From contig OW568881.1 of the NCBI GenBank assembly GCA_938743325.2, positions 62,001-126,000 on the forward strand: DNA of 64,000 nucleotides, given 5' to 3'. Made by a program: the position numbers and the translations under genes. Origin of the DNA: Pycnococcus provasolii (lineage: Eukaryota > Chlorophyta > Pseudoscourfieldiophyceae > Pseudoscourfieldiales > Pycnococcaceae). A model generated the notes under the pieces. The model did no database searches. It was not told the origin of the DNA and was given only the letters and a program-made list of their open reading frames with translations. Shown piece by piece: positions 35,297 through 47,570 of this stretch. Position 1 is the stretch's first letter, and the number at the start of each line of letters is the position of its first letter.

Positions 35297-35980
35297 TCAG
35301 AACGCGCCAAGCATAGCCCCGAGAGCCACCATCAGGCACACGAAGTTCGCGGGAACCGAGGTGGCTGCCGACGTGCCGAGTACAGTCTTCAAATTTTTTG
35401 TGAGTGCGTCACTTTGCTCGGTGTCGTCCATATACTTCGTCAAAGCCTTTTTGCAAAACTCAGGCATGCCTTTCGCATCGTCTTCGCACTCCTTCGTCAA
35501 CGTTTCACCTGGGCACTTCGACGAGACCGAGATTAAGTCGGTGTAGCAGTAATGTCCCGTAGCCGAGTCGACTTCGCACATGAACTTTGAGGTTGTTTCG
35601 AACGCCTCGAGGTTTTTCTTTGTTGAAGCTACGGTGTCTGCGTTGGACGTGCCGCATACCTTCATCATGTCTTCCATGGCCTTCTTTTGGTTTCCTGCAC
35701 AGTCCGCCTTGCAGTACGCCTCTACGTTGGCATTCAGCTCTTTCTTCGTCTTGGTTGCGGCCGTGCTCATGAACTCTGGAGAGTTGATTGCGCACTCGGT
35801 TTTGCTGGCCGTCGCGTTCGCCATCAAAGCTATTGCAGTGAAGCATTCCGCGAACGCGCCGAGTGCGCTATCGAGCGAGGTCGTATTCTGCGCGTGAACG
35901 TGAACGCTCGACTGCGCGGCCGCTAAGACGCAGACGGCCAAGGCGACGAGCGCACCGTTCCTCCTACGTGTAGGTTGCAT
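35297..35980 (-). CDS. Secreted Cys-rich protein, probably GPI-anchored
   Basis: 227 residues starting MQPTRRRNG at 35980. A signal peptide is clear (residues ~1-31, core LVALAVCVLAAAQSSVHVHA). The mature region has about ten cysteines in a loosely paired pattern (AECFTAIAL, TECAINSPEF, AYCKADCAGN, MKVCGTSN, FMCEVD, HYCYTDL, SKCPGET, KECEDD, EFCKKAL), as in small helical disulfide-bonded extracellular domains. The protein ends with a Thr/Ser-rich spacer and a hydrophobic C-terminus (VCLMVALGAMLGAF) with no following charged tail, the typical GPI-attachment signal. No named domain was recognised; similar small Cys-rich secreted proteins are common in protists. The presence of PIGB shows that the host makes GPI anchors. 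A surface role is inferred, not shown. Confidence 0.7.
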   Translation of the reverse strand: MQPTRRRNGALVALAVCVLAAAQSSVHVHAQNTTSLDSALGAFAECFTAIALMANATASKTECAINSPEFMSTAATKTKKELNANVEAYCKADCAGNQKKAMEDMMKVCGTSNADTVASTKKNLEAFETTSKFMCEVDSATGHYCYTDLISVSSKCPGETLTKECEDDAKGMPEFCKKALTKYMDDTEQSDALTKNLKTVLGTSAATSVPANFVCLMVALGAMLGAF

Positions 35981-36575
35981 GCGTACCGAGCGAAAGAAAC
36001 AGGAACACCACCACTTACAGGGACGAAACGGTCAAAACGCGCGTGAATTCACGACAATGTCAATGAGTGGAGATGACGCTCTTGCGGAGCTGTGCACAAC
36101 CTCACCAAGTGCAAGACCGACGTGGCACAAACCAGCTATCGTAGCTAGGTGCATAAACCAGCCGAAGAGCCAGAAAGAAGGGCAGCAGAATGAGAGACGA
36201 AGGGTAGATGAGAGGAAGTCATGACCACAGGCGTGACATCATATGCATGGGAGCATGTCGATCGTCGGGAACGTCGCCGGGAACACCGTCGTCGTCGTGC
36301 ACACCTCTGGGCAAACACGCGCGAAATGGGGACTAATGCCGGTTCGCGCCCAACCGGCACCGCACCATGGCCTCTCTCTCTCTCACGTGCACGTGCACGT
36401 GCAGTCTGCCTGGCTCTGTCTCAGCGATGTGTCAGGCTCGAACACATGTATTAGCCGCAACACTCACTCCTTGCAGCACTCCTTCCATGTGGGTCTTTGT
36501 CAATGATATCAGTGTGCTTCTGTGGTGTGATTAGGTGTGGCATCTTGTGTGTGTGTGTGTGGTTAAGGTTGAGCT
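35981..36575. other. Divergent intergenic region upstream of the EF-hand/cNMP gene
   Basis: About 595 bp between the secreted-protein start and the next plus-strand start. It contains 'cacgtgcacgtgcacgtgca' (about 36384-36403, overlapping CACGTG E/G-boxes) and a GTGTGTG tract at 36548-36561 just before the gene. Short frames here show no domain. Confidence 0.45.
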
Positions 36576-38519
36576 ATGGCCGCCTCCACAGCCGCACCTG
36601 CCGTGTCGTTGCCGGAAGCACCAACCTTGAACGCACTTCTCGCCAAGGACAAAAACGACGAGGTGGCAGCAGCCACGTTCAGGGAAGGCCACCTCGCGCA
36701 AGTGTGTACGGCACTCGTCGCCATCGCCAAGCGAGCTCGCGCGGTGCGTGCGCTGAAAATAAAACCAAGTCTACGAAGCTCTCAGGACGTGCGTGCGCTG
36801 CAGCATGCCACGAGAATGTGTACTGCTCTCACCGAAAAAGGGTCGTTCGTTCACGCGGACATGTGCCGCGTGCTCACCACGGCGTACATTGGCGAAAGTC
36901 AGTCGGCAGTGCTAGGCGGTATCTCGTGCGGAGACGACAGCCTTTTCGGACACAACGACGCCTCGGGCGCGCAGCTCATCCGCAAGGCACCAGTCCTGCG
37001 TCTCGGTCCCAGAGACTGCGCCATCGTCGTCGAAGGTGCGATAAGGGCACGTACGCGCGACCCTTGGACAGCCGGCGTCGACGGACTGGACGCTGATGAC
37101 ACGCACGACGAAATCACGCAACTCATTTCAGGTGGCGGCAGTGCACCGCAATTCACGCGAACGCAGCTTCGTGCCGCGTTTCGCAAGCTTGACGTCGACA
37201 ACAGCGGCGCTCTCGATGCATGCGAGCTGCACGACGCTTTCTTAGCGAGCGGGATTCTGTGCGGTGACCTAACAGAAGACGACTGCTCCTCGCTCGTCAG
37301 CTGCATGGACAAGGACAATTCTGGAGATGTCGACTTTGACGAATTTGTTGCGCTCCTGCACGACAACAGCGCCACCGCCACCACCGCCGCCGTGCCTTCC
37401 ACGACGGCAACGGCAGCAAGGCCCATTTCCCCCGCGAGGAGGGCATTCAAGCGTGCCGTGAATACCGTCGCCGCCGCGAACAGGTGGCGTCTCGCCGCAG
37501 GCGAGCGCTTTGCGGTGTCTGGAGGGCGCACGAGCCCACTTTCTAGCATGCCCAAGTCTCCCCCAAAGGTGGCGCCGGAGGCAAGCACGCTGCGCGCGCC
37601 CGCTTCGCGGCCGGCATACGACTGCATCTGCAAGCCAGGCACGAGCATTGGAGGGGCGAGCATGCAGCGTGCGGCACCAGCGCGCAATGCTCCCGTTCTG
37701 CTAACCTGCGCCTCGCCAGGGGGTGCGACGGTCGCCGTGCTACGCGAGGTGGACTACGTGCGAGTGCTATCCGACGGCGCGGACGGATTGCTGCGAAAAA
37801 AGCTCGTCATCATCGCAGGCCTTATGCGCGATCTCGAGGAGAAGAGCGATGATGCAAGCGGCGATTTTCATGGCGATGGTGACGACGACAGCAGCACGAC
37901 GTTCATCAGATCGCCACTTCTCGACACGTCTATGCCAAGCTCCTTAGAGGCGAGTGTTGGTCCATTTCGAATGAGTGAGCTGCGAAGTATTGCGTACGCT
38001 GCTTACTTCAGGACTTGCGAAGTGGGAATGACCGTCATGGCGCAGGGAGATGCGGCGAGCGCACTCTTCATCGTCGTATCTGGGTCACTTTGCTGCATAT
38101 ATGACCCCCCCGCACTGCCAAGTGATGAGTGGAGTCCCACGAGCAGCAGCCGCATGCTCGGAAACGGCGCCGACAAGGTGCGAGCTGAAAGACGCAATTC
38201 CTTCCGGCTCGCTGTTCTCCATCCCGGAGATGCCGTTGGCACGGAAGCGGCTGTTGCTGCATCCACCATGCGTGGTGACGTACGATTTCTGTCCGACCGC
38301 ACGCCCGTGCGCTACGGCCTCACGGCTATGGCAAATACTGATCCGCACACTTGCGTGATGGTCGTTCCCACCGAAGCTCTCGCTCGTGTCGCAAGTGCCC
38401 CGCGCCTTCGCGAATTTGTCGATGCACTTCATGTGCATACGAGGGGGCTCCGTCAAAGTGCCGGCCGCCGTTCGAGCACATGCGACGATGCGACAACATC
38501 CTTGAGGAAACGCTTTTGA
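36576..38519 (+). CDS. EF-hand pair plus cyclic-nucleotide-binding domain protein
   Basis: 647 residues from the ATG at 36576. Residues ~190-265 hold two EF-hands, with calcium loops DVDNSGALDACE and DKDNSGDVDFDE that keep the acidic and Gly positions. A disordered Ala/Ser/Pro linker follows. Residues ~465-620 resemble a cNMP-binding (CAP family) beta-roll: FRTCEVGMTVMAQGDAASAL, FIVVSGSLCCIYDPP and LAVLHPGDAVGTEAA. The last is the phosphate-binding-cassette region, but the usual PRAA(T)-type arginine is not evident. The canonical FGE is PGDAVGTE here, so cyclic-nucleotide binding is uncertain. No kinase or channel domain is present. It could be a calcium-tuned regulatory subunit or scaffold. 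The N-terminal ~190 residues are helical with no known domain. Confidence 0.78.
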   Translation: MAASTAAPAVSLPEAPTLNALLAKDKNDEVAAATFREGHLAQVCTALVAIAKRARAVRALKIKPSLRSSQDVRALQHATRMCTALTEKGSFVHADMCRVLTTAYIGESQSAVLGGISCGDDSLFGHNDASGAQLIRKAPVLRLGPRDCAIVVEGAIRARTRDPWTAGVDGLDADDTHDEITQLISGGGSAPQFTRTQLRAAFRKLDVDNSGALDACELHDAFLASGILCGDLTEDDCSSLVSCMDKDNSGDVDFDEFVALLHDNSATATTAAVPSTTATAARPISPARRAFKRAVNTVAAANRWRLAAGERFAVSGGRTSPLSSMPKSPPKVAPEASTLRAPASRPAYDCICKPGTSIGGASMQRAAPARNAPVLLTCASPGGATVAVLREVDYVRVLSDGADGLLRKKLVIIAGLMRDLEEKSDDASGDFHGDGDDDSSTTFIRSPLLDTSMPSSLEASVGPFRMSELRSIAYAAYFRTCEVGMTVMAQGDAASALFIVVSGSLCCIYDPPALPSDEWSPTSSSRMLGNGADKVRAERRNSFRLAVLHPGDAVGTEAAVAASTMRGDVRFLSDRTPVRYGLTAMANTDPHTCVMVVPTEALARVASAPRLREFVDALHVHTRGLRQSAGRRSSTCDDATTSLRKRF

Positions 38520-38792
38520 GAAATTGGGTGGGTGGGTGGGTGGTGGTGGGGGTGTGAGAAGAAGTCGAGGAAGGTATCTAAGGGTTAGGGCGGGTGAAAA
38601 GGTCAAATTTCCAATGCAAAGAATTTTTACAAAACGTGTGCAACATCTGTCAATTCCCACTTTTTACTCGAAGTCGCTGTCGTCGTCGTCGTCTGACTCT
38701 TCGAAGATCACCGTCTTTTTCGCCGTGCGCTTCGGCGCTGCCGCACACGGTGGCGGGGGTCGGCGGCAACTGCCATTTTTTTTTCTTGTCTT
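38520..38792. other. Convergent 3' spacer between the EF-hand/cNMP gene and POLE
   Basis: 273 bp. A 'gggtgggtgggtgggt' run (about 38527-38545) begins just past the plus-strand stop, and a single 'agggttagggcggg' occurs at about 38580. A minus-strand TGTAA motif lies at 38627-38631. No gene is seen. Confidence 0.5.
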
Positions 38793-40209
38793 TCACGCCT
38801 CCTCCTCTTGTTGTTCCTCCTCGACCAATTCAGTCCAGCCGTCGCGCGTCAGCAGCGCTGTGCACGTATCCCGAAGGTCATCCATTTGATGGAATGCGGC
38901 GACACGTGTAAGCACCTTGAGGTTATCGACGTGCTCACGAGCTGGGATTCGCAACTTATGTGTGCGATCGCTTAGCCGGCTGATGCGACCTGTAAGTGTC
39001 CTCAAGCCAACATCCGTGGTGAGCACGTCCTGGCAACTGTAGCGACGCTCCTCGCGATCCACGTAATTCAGCAGGTGCGCCTCAGCCTCGCCGCGATCGT
39101 ACTTACCCACATTGCAGCGTCGGCAAGTCCAGTTGCGCTGGCTGATCATTTCGTCTCGACAGAGGTCGATATCGCTAACCTCGCCACATCCGCCGACACA
39201 GCGCAGGCCGCGGACGAGTACCACCGCACAAGGGTCACGAAAGTAGCTCACCGAGGTGAAGTCACGCTCGTGGCAGAATCTCAGGAGCGACTGGCGAAGC
39301 GTCTGAACCTCCCGAGTGCATCGCTCGTCAAGGCTGAACACCTCGATCACACTTTTAGCAAGAGCCAGCGCTGGGTGTCCCATTTCTGCATCGCTCAGGT
39401 GGCTACCCGCCAGACGCGGGTACGCAAGGCTTCTCGAGTGCCCGTGACCACCCACCTGGCTGGAATCCAAGCGAAGGCTCTTCACCACCTTCAGCGCCTC
39501 CGTCACAAGATGAGCGAGCTGTTTTGCAAGCGCACCTGAGACATCAGTGCGCACATTCGCGCGCTCAACATCTTCCTTCGTCTCATCAGCGGGTGGCGCA
39601 GAGTCATCCGCAGGTGCGGGAGTTGCATCATCTGCCCCGCCACGGCCACGGTACTGCGACACGCTAAGTCTGTTAAGGCTACTTTTCCTCCACCTCTGGC
39701 CTTTCGGCACTGGCGTTGGATCTGCGAGGCTCTGCCGGTACTCCACGTAGTCTACGAAACGCTTGTAAGACCGATAGATGAACTCGCCAACGAGAACATG
39801 GAACGCCTCCTGCAGCGCCTCAGGCAAGTAATTAGCCATGCTAAACTCCAAGTGGATGCGTGGCCCGTTTGGTGCACCGCCAGCAGCTGTCATTGCATCG
39901 TCCGCCGCCTTCTCTTCCTCTTTCTCTTCCTCCTCCTCTTCTTCTTCCTCATCGTCTGCGCCGTCGAACATGTCGATGCGCCGACGTGCAGCCTCTCTGT
40001 CAATATTGCCAATGGCGTTCACCGCGTCAGCACGGCTCCGACGCAGCCGTTTGGTGGGACGACTTGGAGTGAGAGCTTTTTGAGGTGTCCTCGCCGCAGC
40101 TTCGATCGCTGCCTCAGCAACCTGCGTGTCTACGTGCATTTCCTCCACATCGCGCGCGGTATACCCCGGGCGTGTGCGAGTTGCGATCATGGGATTCAGC
40201 AAATCTGCA

Positions 40210-40247
<38 letters not shown>

Positions 40248-43200
40248 TTTGTTGCCATCCTCATTACGGGCGTCCTTGGCTCGTGCATCAGGCTCGTCAC
40301 CGCCCATCGACAGGCGCCGCGGTTTCAGCGAAGGGCTTGCGCCACCATCGCCGTTTGTTCGGCGTACTGCCCGACGTTTCCGCGCCGCTGTGTTTGGCGT
40401 TGTGCCAAGCGTGTCATGCGCATCCAACATCCACCGATCTTCGTCGTCGTCTTCGTCAGCATCGTCAGCATCGTCAGCATTGTCATCGCCGTCAAGGCGA
40501 GCCTCATCCTGTGCCACAGGAGCCGGTGCCAATGCCGATCCGTCCGTCGATGTGCTGGAGGCAGCCTTCCACGCCGTTTCCAGCTCGTCGTCTCCAGCCG
40601 TCACGCCGCCGTAGTTGAACTTGTCGCGGAGCAAAAGTGTGTGCCAAATACGGCGCGGCTCGAGCGTGATCCAGCGGAATAGGCCATCCTTCCTCGATTT
40701 CAATGCGTCGAGAGCAAACTGCATCCGACGCAGCGCCTCGACGGGCGGCTTTTTCCCAGTGCAGAGCGTCAGGCGGTCCATGTCAGCGTGTATCACCTGA
40801 AGATTGAGGGTGCCTAGCTCGCACACCAGCAGTGAAGCAAGAGTGCGAACATACGAGCGCAGCTTACGACTAATGGTCGGTGGGAGGCATCGACGCTCGC
40901 CAATTCCATTGCCGTCGGGATCAGCAGCCCACCGGTCAACCGTGTTCAACAGCGCATCCGCCTCAGTGATCCTGTGCTTGCTAGCGTCGTCGATCCAGTT
41001 TCGCACGAGCATTTCTAGCTCGCGCACGGCAACCGGGGCTGTGGAGGTGGCGCCCTCGCCCCCGCCGCTGTAACGGCCGTATGTTTCGCATGCGTCCAGC
41101 TCGCCCCAACGCATGATCGCGGCGACGACTAGGTGCCGGCATCGAACCTCGACACACACAGAGCGATATGCGCCGGGCCGGCACACCTCGAAGAGCCCAT
41201 GCACGAAAAGTCTATCTGCTGTCTGCTTTCCCATGCTGCTGCCCGCATCATTGCGTCGCTGCGCCTTGCCAAGCTCGCTTTGATCTTCAGGGCGGTACAC
41301 GAAGACGCGGTCGTCACCAAAGTCAGCGGCGTCAGTGTTCAGTACATCCCCACCCACACCGCACGCGGCATCATCTGAAGCGCCGTCAAGCAGCAGAGGA
41401 TCACTGCCCGTTGCGGTGACCGCACCACCGCCAATGGTGCGGGCACTGCCAGCACCCTCTGCTGACCCCATCCGTGCCTCGTGCCGCCGACGCTCGTCGG
41501 CGTCTTCGAGCTGTGCCGTTCCGCCGCCGATGTGATCATCCACCACATAGTCACCGGCGGAAAACCAGACGCAGTGACCATTCTCTACAAGCCTTCGACC
41601 AATCATGATGTCCACCGAGCGCATGAGCTCGTGAGCGCCTGACGCAGTGCTCGCGCCATACGCAGTGCTCGGCGCGGAGTCCGTGAGATTGCCGACTGGC
41701 ACGTGTGCATAGCGAGCAAGGCCAACTTGTTCCTCGAACCACGACGCATGTCCGACGATGTGCTGCGCACAGTCTTTGAGCAACTGGCGCTGCCAGTCGA
41801 GCGTATTCCACGGCGACTGAATCTCCGACGGCGTTTGCCTACGAAGCACGGGGACGTGGCAGAGCGCCGGAAACCAAGTGCGAACGCGTGCAACGTCCAT
41901 GAGCGATTCGCCCTCAACAATAGCAAAAGTTGGTCCTGTCAGCGCAGCCTCCTGCGCCTTTAGCCGCGAGAGCACCTTGCTCACCTTCCCAGCGCCCGAT
42001 TCGACCGAATTGGCTGTCTCAATCGACCACGACAGGTCGGCAATGCCATCTGCAGCAGCGTCATCGCCGGATTCCGCGCCACGCGCATTTCTCACAGCCT
42101 CACGCATCGCGCGATCGACGGAAGTATGGTTGATGTTGTTCAAGTCGGAGCTGACTGCGCCCACGACACAAGCAAAGCCCTTCTTCGCACGTGGAAGCGC
42201 GAGAACAAAGATGGCGCGAGCTCCATCAGAAGATGTTGTCATGTACAGGCTAACGCACTTGAGTCCGTTGATGGCCTTGGACTCGAGATACGCGTGATTC
42301 GTGGTGCTCTCGAAGCGCAGCTCGTCGAGGCTGAAGCCAGTACGCGTGGCGTCCGGCACGTGGGCACTGCACACGCAGCCAAGCGCCAACATCGCACGTT
42401 CTGTCGGCGGCATCGCTAGCGCGTAGGCACCACGCCGACCAGTTAGACCACCGCTCGGGCCGACGACCAAGTCTGAGTTGTCGGCGACAGCTGCGTCCGG
42501 GTCGGCAATGCCCTGAGCTTCCATGCACGAAAATGCATCGACGTCGCGAAGAAGCTGCTTTGCCGCTGATGTGGCAGCAGCAACGGAGTAGCTGCCTTCT
42601 CCATTCGGAGCGTGTGCCGGTAGATGCACCTCGTACATGGGAACAGAAGCACATCCGCCGGGCGGGATACGCATCACACGGCGTGGTGGCTGCGGCGGTG
42701 GCCACGATTCGCTTGACGGGTCATCTGACATCGCCTGAGCGGAGGAGTGAAGATGCGCCAGCGCTCGTTGGGCGGCTGATGAGTACACGAGATCGTGAGG
42801 CGACTCGAGGTACGCCAGATGTGGCACTGCCACAGGTATGCAGCGCAAGTCTGTCGAGCTCAGCACCCACACAGAGACGCAGGAGAAGTAGGGATTGCCC
42901 TTCGCGAAGCGCGGGTCTTCGGATGGAAACGAACATGCTGGCGAAAGGCCGGGCTCGACGGCAAGAATCTGCCAGTGCGCGCTGTGCACGAACTCTGCAT
43001 CTTTGGCGGTCAGGAAAGAGGCCAGTCCTAGCGTCAGGCCGCCAGCCCCAGCATTACGGACCGTGGCTCGTCGTGCCTGACGACTAGCCCCAGCGCCAAT
43101 GGATCGCATCAATTCGCGCCTGCGTTCGCGCTCAAACTCCTCGCGCACCTTCTTGCACTCCTTTCGCTTTTTTCTCCAGTGATTCTTCTTCCACTTTAGC

Positions 43201-46200
43201 CATTCTTTGAATTGCTTGTATCGATTGGGCTCCGGCTCTGGCTCCGGCTCCGGCGCGGGCGCGGGCGCGCGAGCGGGAACCACTCGGCGCTGCGCAAGGT
43301 CTTCCATGTCAGCCACGTCGCCATTTTCGCCTCCTGCAGCATCTGCCGCGGCTGGCTTCTTTTTCTGCATCTTCCGTCGACGGACCGTAATGACGTTTCC
43401 CTCATCGTCGATCTCATCCACATCCTCCCACACTTCCTCCATCTCATCGTCTGCAGGATCTGCACCGTTGTGAACATGGGAAGCGAAAAAACCGTCGAGC
43501 TTCGTCTGCTTCGCCCCGGTCTTCTCTCTGATGCGACGGTCGAGCCAATCTGGATGCTCGATGCGTTCCACAGGATTACCCACCTTCTGCATGGCTGCGG
43601 GGATGGTGATAATCTTTTGCACAGCCTTGCCGAGTCGAGTTTTGTAATACTCCCAGTCAATCATGGCGCGCACGTCTGGATACATGACGACGTTTCCGTT
43701 TTTGTCCGTGCGCTCAATCTCGTGGGGAATCTGGCTAAGCTTGAGCCAGCTCTTCAGGAATGAACGGCAAACGCCGGCATCTGCCTCAAAAATCTGCACG
43801 GGCACCGCACGATCAGACGTCGATGCGCCAATGGGGTATTTCGCCACGATGTAAGTGCAGTTGAGTCCACCGCGTTCCTTGATTGATTCGTCTCCGAGAA
43901 ACGATGCCAGTCGCCTCGCACAGGTAACCGCTGTGCCTCGGCGCCCTTCGCTCTCGCTCGTCTGCAGACTCTTGCTCATCGTGCAACTCTCGCTCAGCCA
44001 GTCGAGCACCTCATCGTCGGTCTGATTTTCGCCCTCGTCGAAGAGCATGTCGAGCCAATGATTTGCGACGGCGCCAACCTCCGCGTAGCACTCTTCAAGC
44101 GTGGATCCCTTCAGAAACACGTTTTCCTTGAACACCTGCTCCTGGAACTTCTTCACGATCTTCAGCTCGCCGCGGCGCTTCATCTCGAAGCCCTTCAGCT
44201 CCACCAGCTTCCCCTTGTGATCGAAGACGGCGTAGCGTTTCTTGATGAGTTTGTCCTCCTCCAGGGAGGCGGGCAATATCATGGCAAGGTATGGGCCATC
44301 CACCTCGAATTCAATCGACATCTCGCTTGATCTTTTGTACGACCGCGCATTCGTCTCCGGATCCAGCTCGAGCGTCTGGTACTGATCGTTCGTGTTGGTC
44401 TCCGCGACGAGCGCATTCAGCATTGCGCACGGGTACGACACCTTCAACGGCTTCTCCGGACGCTTGCGAGCGGGTACAGGCGATCCTGGGCTGGGAAGCG
44501 CGTCAGGGTCCACGGGTCGCGGCTTCAGAACGAAGTTCTCAGGAAAGCTCTTGGGCAGGCAGCACCAGATTCCGTCCGTGTCCAGCTCCAGCGCCTTGCC
44601 AATGCCGTCGACGAGGTTGTGCGCCATCTGGATGATCTTCGCCCCCGCGTACGTGACAACGCCAGCCATTTCCATGCTGTACCATCGCGCGCCCTTTCGC
44701 ATGACGTAGCCGTAGAACGAGTTGAGGATGCACTTGTGGGCCAGCTGCAGCGAGTCGTAAAGCACGACCATGCTCTGCGCCTCCAGCAGCTTGGTCGTGG
44801 CATCTTCTTCTCCGTCCTCGACAGCCTTCTCCGCATCGCCCACCTTACCCCCCCACTTCTTGTTCAGCGCCTTGTACTCATAGCGTCGATCGCGGAAGGC
44901 ACGCACGGTGTCGATGTAAAACGCATTCTCGCGCATGCAGATGGTGGCGTTGCGCACCTCCTTGTACGGCTTGTCCTTCTCGCGCTTGTACACGGTCTGG
45001 CAGTATTTCTTCAGGCGTTGCTTGAGAATCTTATTCTGCTCGTCGGTGGGCAGCTCGTTCCAGCTTCTCTGCGTACCCGCGGGCGCGTCGGCAGCACCAG
45101 CATCATCGTTGCCGTTCGACCCTTTCCCGACGGTGAACTTCTCGCTCATCAGCTGGCGCTTCAGTGCATGGTACTCGCCTGTATTCAGCATGTAGCTATC
45201 GCCTTTCCACACCCACTCCATCGTGCGCTTGCAGTTGGCGCCCGCCTCTGTATTGTACACGCACGACGCGCAGTCTTCCTCGCGCACCATGGCCATCGGC
45301 TGCAGCCGATTCGTGAGGATGATGTTTGGGTACATGGCAGACACGTCGAGGTGGTAAATCATAGGCTCTTCGTCGAGCGTCTTGTACGCCTGCAGCACCT
45401 GCAGCTGCTGGATGATTTCCTGTTTCACTTCGTCGTAGTTCTCGTAGTCCTCTGGCTTTGAGCCCTTACCCTCCGTCAGGCAGCAGTACGCCAGATCCTC
45501 GTCGACGCGGTCAATGAGCTTCTGGAAGCTGTCAGCTTTCAGCTGGAATTTCGTGGGCAGATCGGAGCGGAACACGCCCGACTCCAGGCTTGCGACGTGT
45601 CCACCAATGTACGTCTCGCTCTCGAGCGGGTGATTCATGTAGAATTTCTCGCGATTCTCGAGGTGCTTGTTGGGGCACACGATGCCGCCCTGGTACGCCT
45701 CCACCATTAGCAGGCACTCGCACAATGTCCCGGATCCCTTGCGCAGCACCTCGTCCGGCTTGAGCGGCATGATGGTGCACAGCGCGAAGATGAACGGATG
45801 CACGTACGTCATGTACAGGTAGTATGTCGACACGGCGTCTGAGACGGAGTAGCTGGCCATCGTCTGCGGCTCGTCGCGTGCGAAGCGCACCATGTCCTCG
45901 TGGTGCACCTCCTCCGGGTCAAACTTCAGCTTCGCCTTGGTCACAGCCTTCAGGCCTTGGCTACCCTGCGGCAGATACGAGTCGCGCTTCACCCAGCAGA
46001 AAGCGTCGAGGTGCGGCACATACCGCGACGTCGTCTCCTTCGTCTTGTCGTCGCAGCGAAACCCAAGGTGCCGGTACATATTCAGGCCGTGCACGTCGCA
46101 TCGCTTCTCCATAAACGGCCAGTCGAAGAAGTCGCCGTTGTACGTGACGTAGATGCCCGGCTGTTCCTCCTTCATGTGCGACAGGAAGCGCTGCAGGGTA

Positions 46201-47570
46201 TCACGCTCGTTGCGCTCGTTGAAAATCTTGAATGGCCCAGGGTACTTGCCCGTGCGTCCGTCGTGCAGTGTCGGGTTGTACTCGAAGTCCTCGATGTCGG
46301 CGCCCACCCACTCGCGGTTGATGATAAGGTACCCCTGCTTGTTCACCATGTACGAGATCATGAAAATTTCGTCGCACTCGGCGTTCGGGAACTGCAGAGG
46401 CGCCTTGGACGTCTCAATGTCGAACGCCACCACCTTCGGGTCGGCGTGGCGCAGCAGGTCCGGGCGTGGAGTCAGCACGCACGAGTGAGCCGCACCTCGC
46501 TTGCCTGACGTGTCGGGTGACACCTCGTACCACTTCCCGCATCGCACGCCCGTGTCGATCGACCAGCGTACGTGGTACGGCACGTCGTACTCGCGCAGCT
46601 CTTCAATCACCTCGAGCACGTCGTCGCCGCGCAGTGCGACCCTGCCACCACCAGGCTGTGCGTCGTCTTCGCCGCCCGCGCCGTTTCCTCCTCTCTGTTT
46701 TATGGCTGCGGCACGCGTCGCCTCGACGCCAACGATCGATGCACCGGGCCGGGTGATGTTGGTGATCTGCGCGTACGTCATGCCGTCCGTGAGCGCTCCC
46801 CCGCCCCCGGCGCCGCTCGCCTGCTTCCTTGCGGCGTTCCGCACGACTGCGGGCTGGATCTCACGCTTGACGTCCATGAGACCCTGCACGTTGTGGAAGG
46901 TGACCTTGAGGAACGTGTGCATGGCCCCACTTAGGTGGTTCTTCATGTCAAGGTCCTCGAGCGGCGTGTGCTCGACAGCAGCGACGACACCCTCGAAGCG
47001 GCGCAGCATGTACCCCTCGACATCCGCTTCGTAGCGCTTGCGCACGCCGAGGTAGAAGTACGGCGAGTGCACCTGCGTGGCACGGAACCCGCATCCGTTG
47101 TGGTCAATCATGTACAAGTGGATGGCGCTGAGCACCTGTCCCGTTTCCGCGTCTTCGACTGACGTCGAGTGAAAGTTGAGAAGCCATCCGAGAGCGGCAG
47201 GTGAGTTGGTTTCGTCTTTGGCATCCGCAGTTTTGTCGCTTCTTTTTTTCAGAACATCCGCGAATCCGAGCTCAGCTTCGAGCGCGTCAGCTCGCGCCTC
47301 CATTTCCTTCTTCACAGGGTCCATCGTCGTGCCACTGGCTCCACCACCACCTCCTGCGTTATCTCCATCTCTTCCGGTCATGAAGTTTGCGTTTTTGCGA
47401 GACCCAGCACCTCCCGTGGTGGCACCACGGGCACGTCCACCGTAGCGCTGGTCGACACCACCACCACCAGCGCCACCACCACGACCACCAGCGCCACCAC
47501 CACCACCACCACCATATCTTCCCCCTCTACCTGTGCCTCCGACGCCACGCTCACCGCCGTCGGTCGGCAT
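38793..47570 (-). CDS. POLE: DNA polymerase epsilon catalytic subunit A, enlarged
   Basis: 2925 residues from the ATG at 47570. The upstream open frame to 47756 starts with TTG. The N-terminus is Gly/Arg-rich. Proofreading motifs are intact: FDIETSK (D384, E386), NGDFFDWPF and YSVSDA. B-family polymerase motifs are intact: DVSAMYPNI (motif A, D742), KCILNSFYGYVMRKGARW (motif B) and LDTDGIW (D997, D999). The CysX iron-sulfur site is present (CASCVYNTEAGANCKR, plus the Cys before RENAFY). The C-terminal half is the inactive exo-pol repeat of Pol2 (LFRWITLEPRRIWHTLLLRD), with poly-Asp and poly-Glu inserts. The CysA zinc site (CVGGCGEV ... WTCRRC) is present, but the expected CysB cysteines are not seen. 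Usual length is ~2200-2300, so this is ~650 residues longer. It is the leading-strand replicase. Confidence 0.97.
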
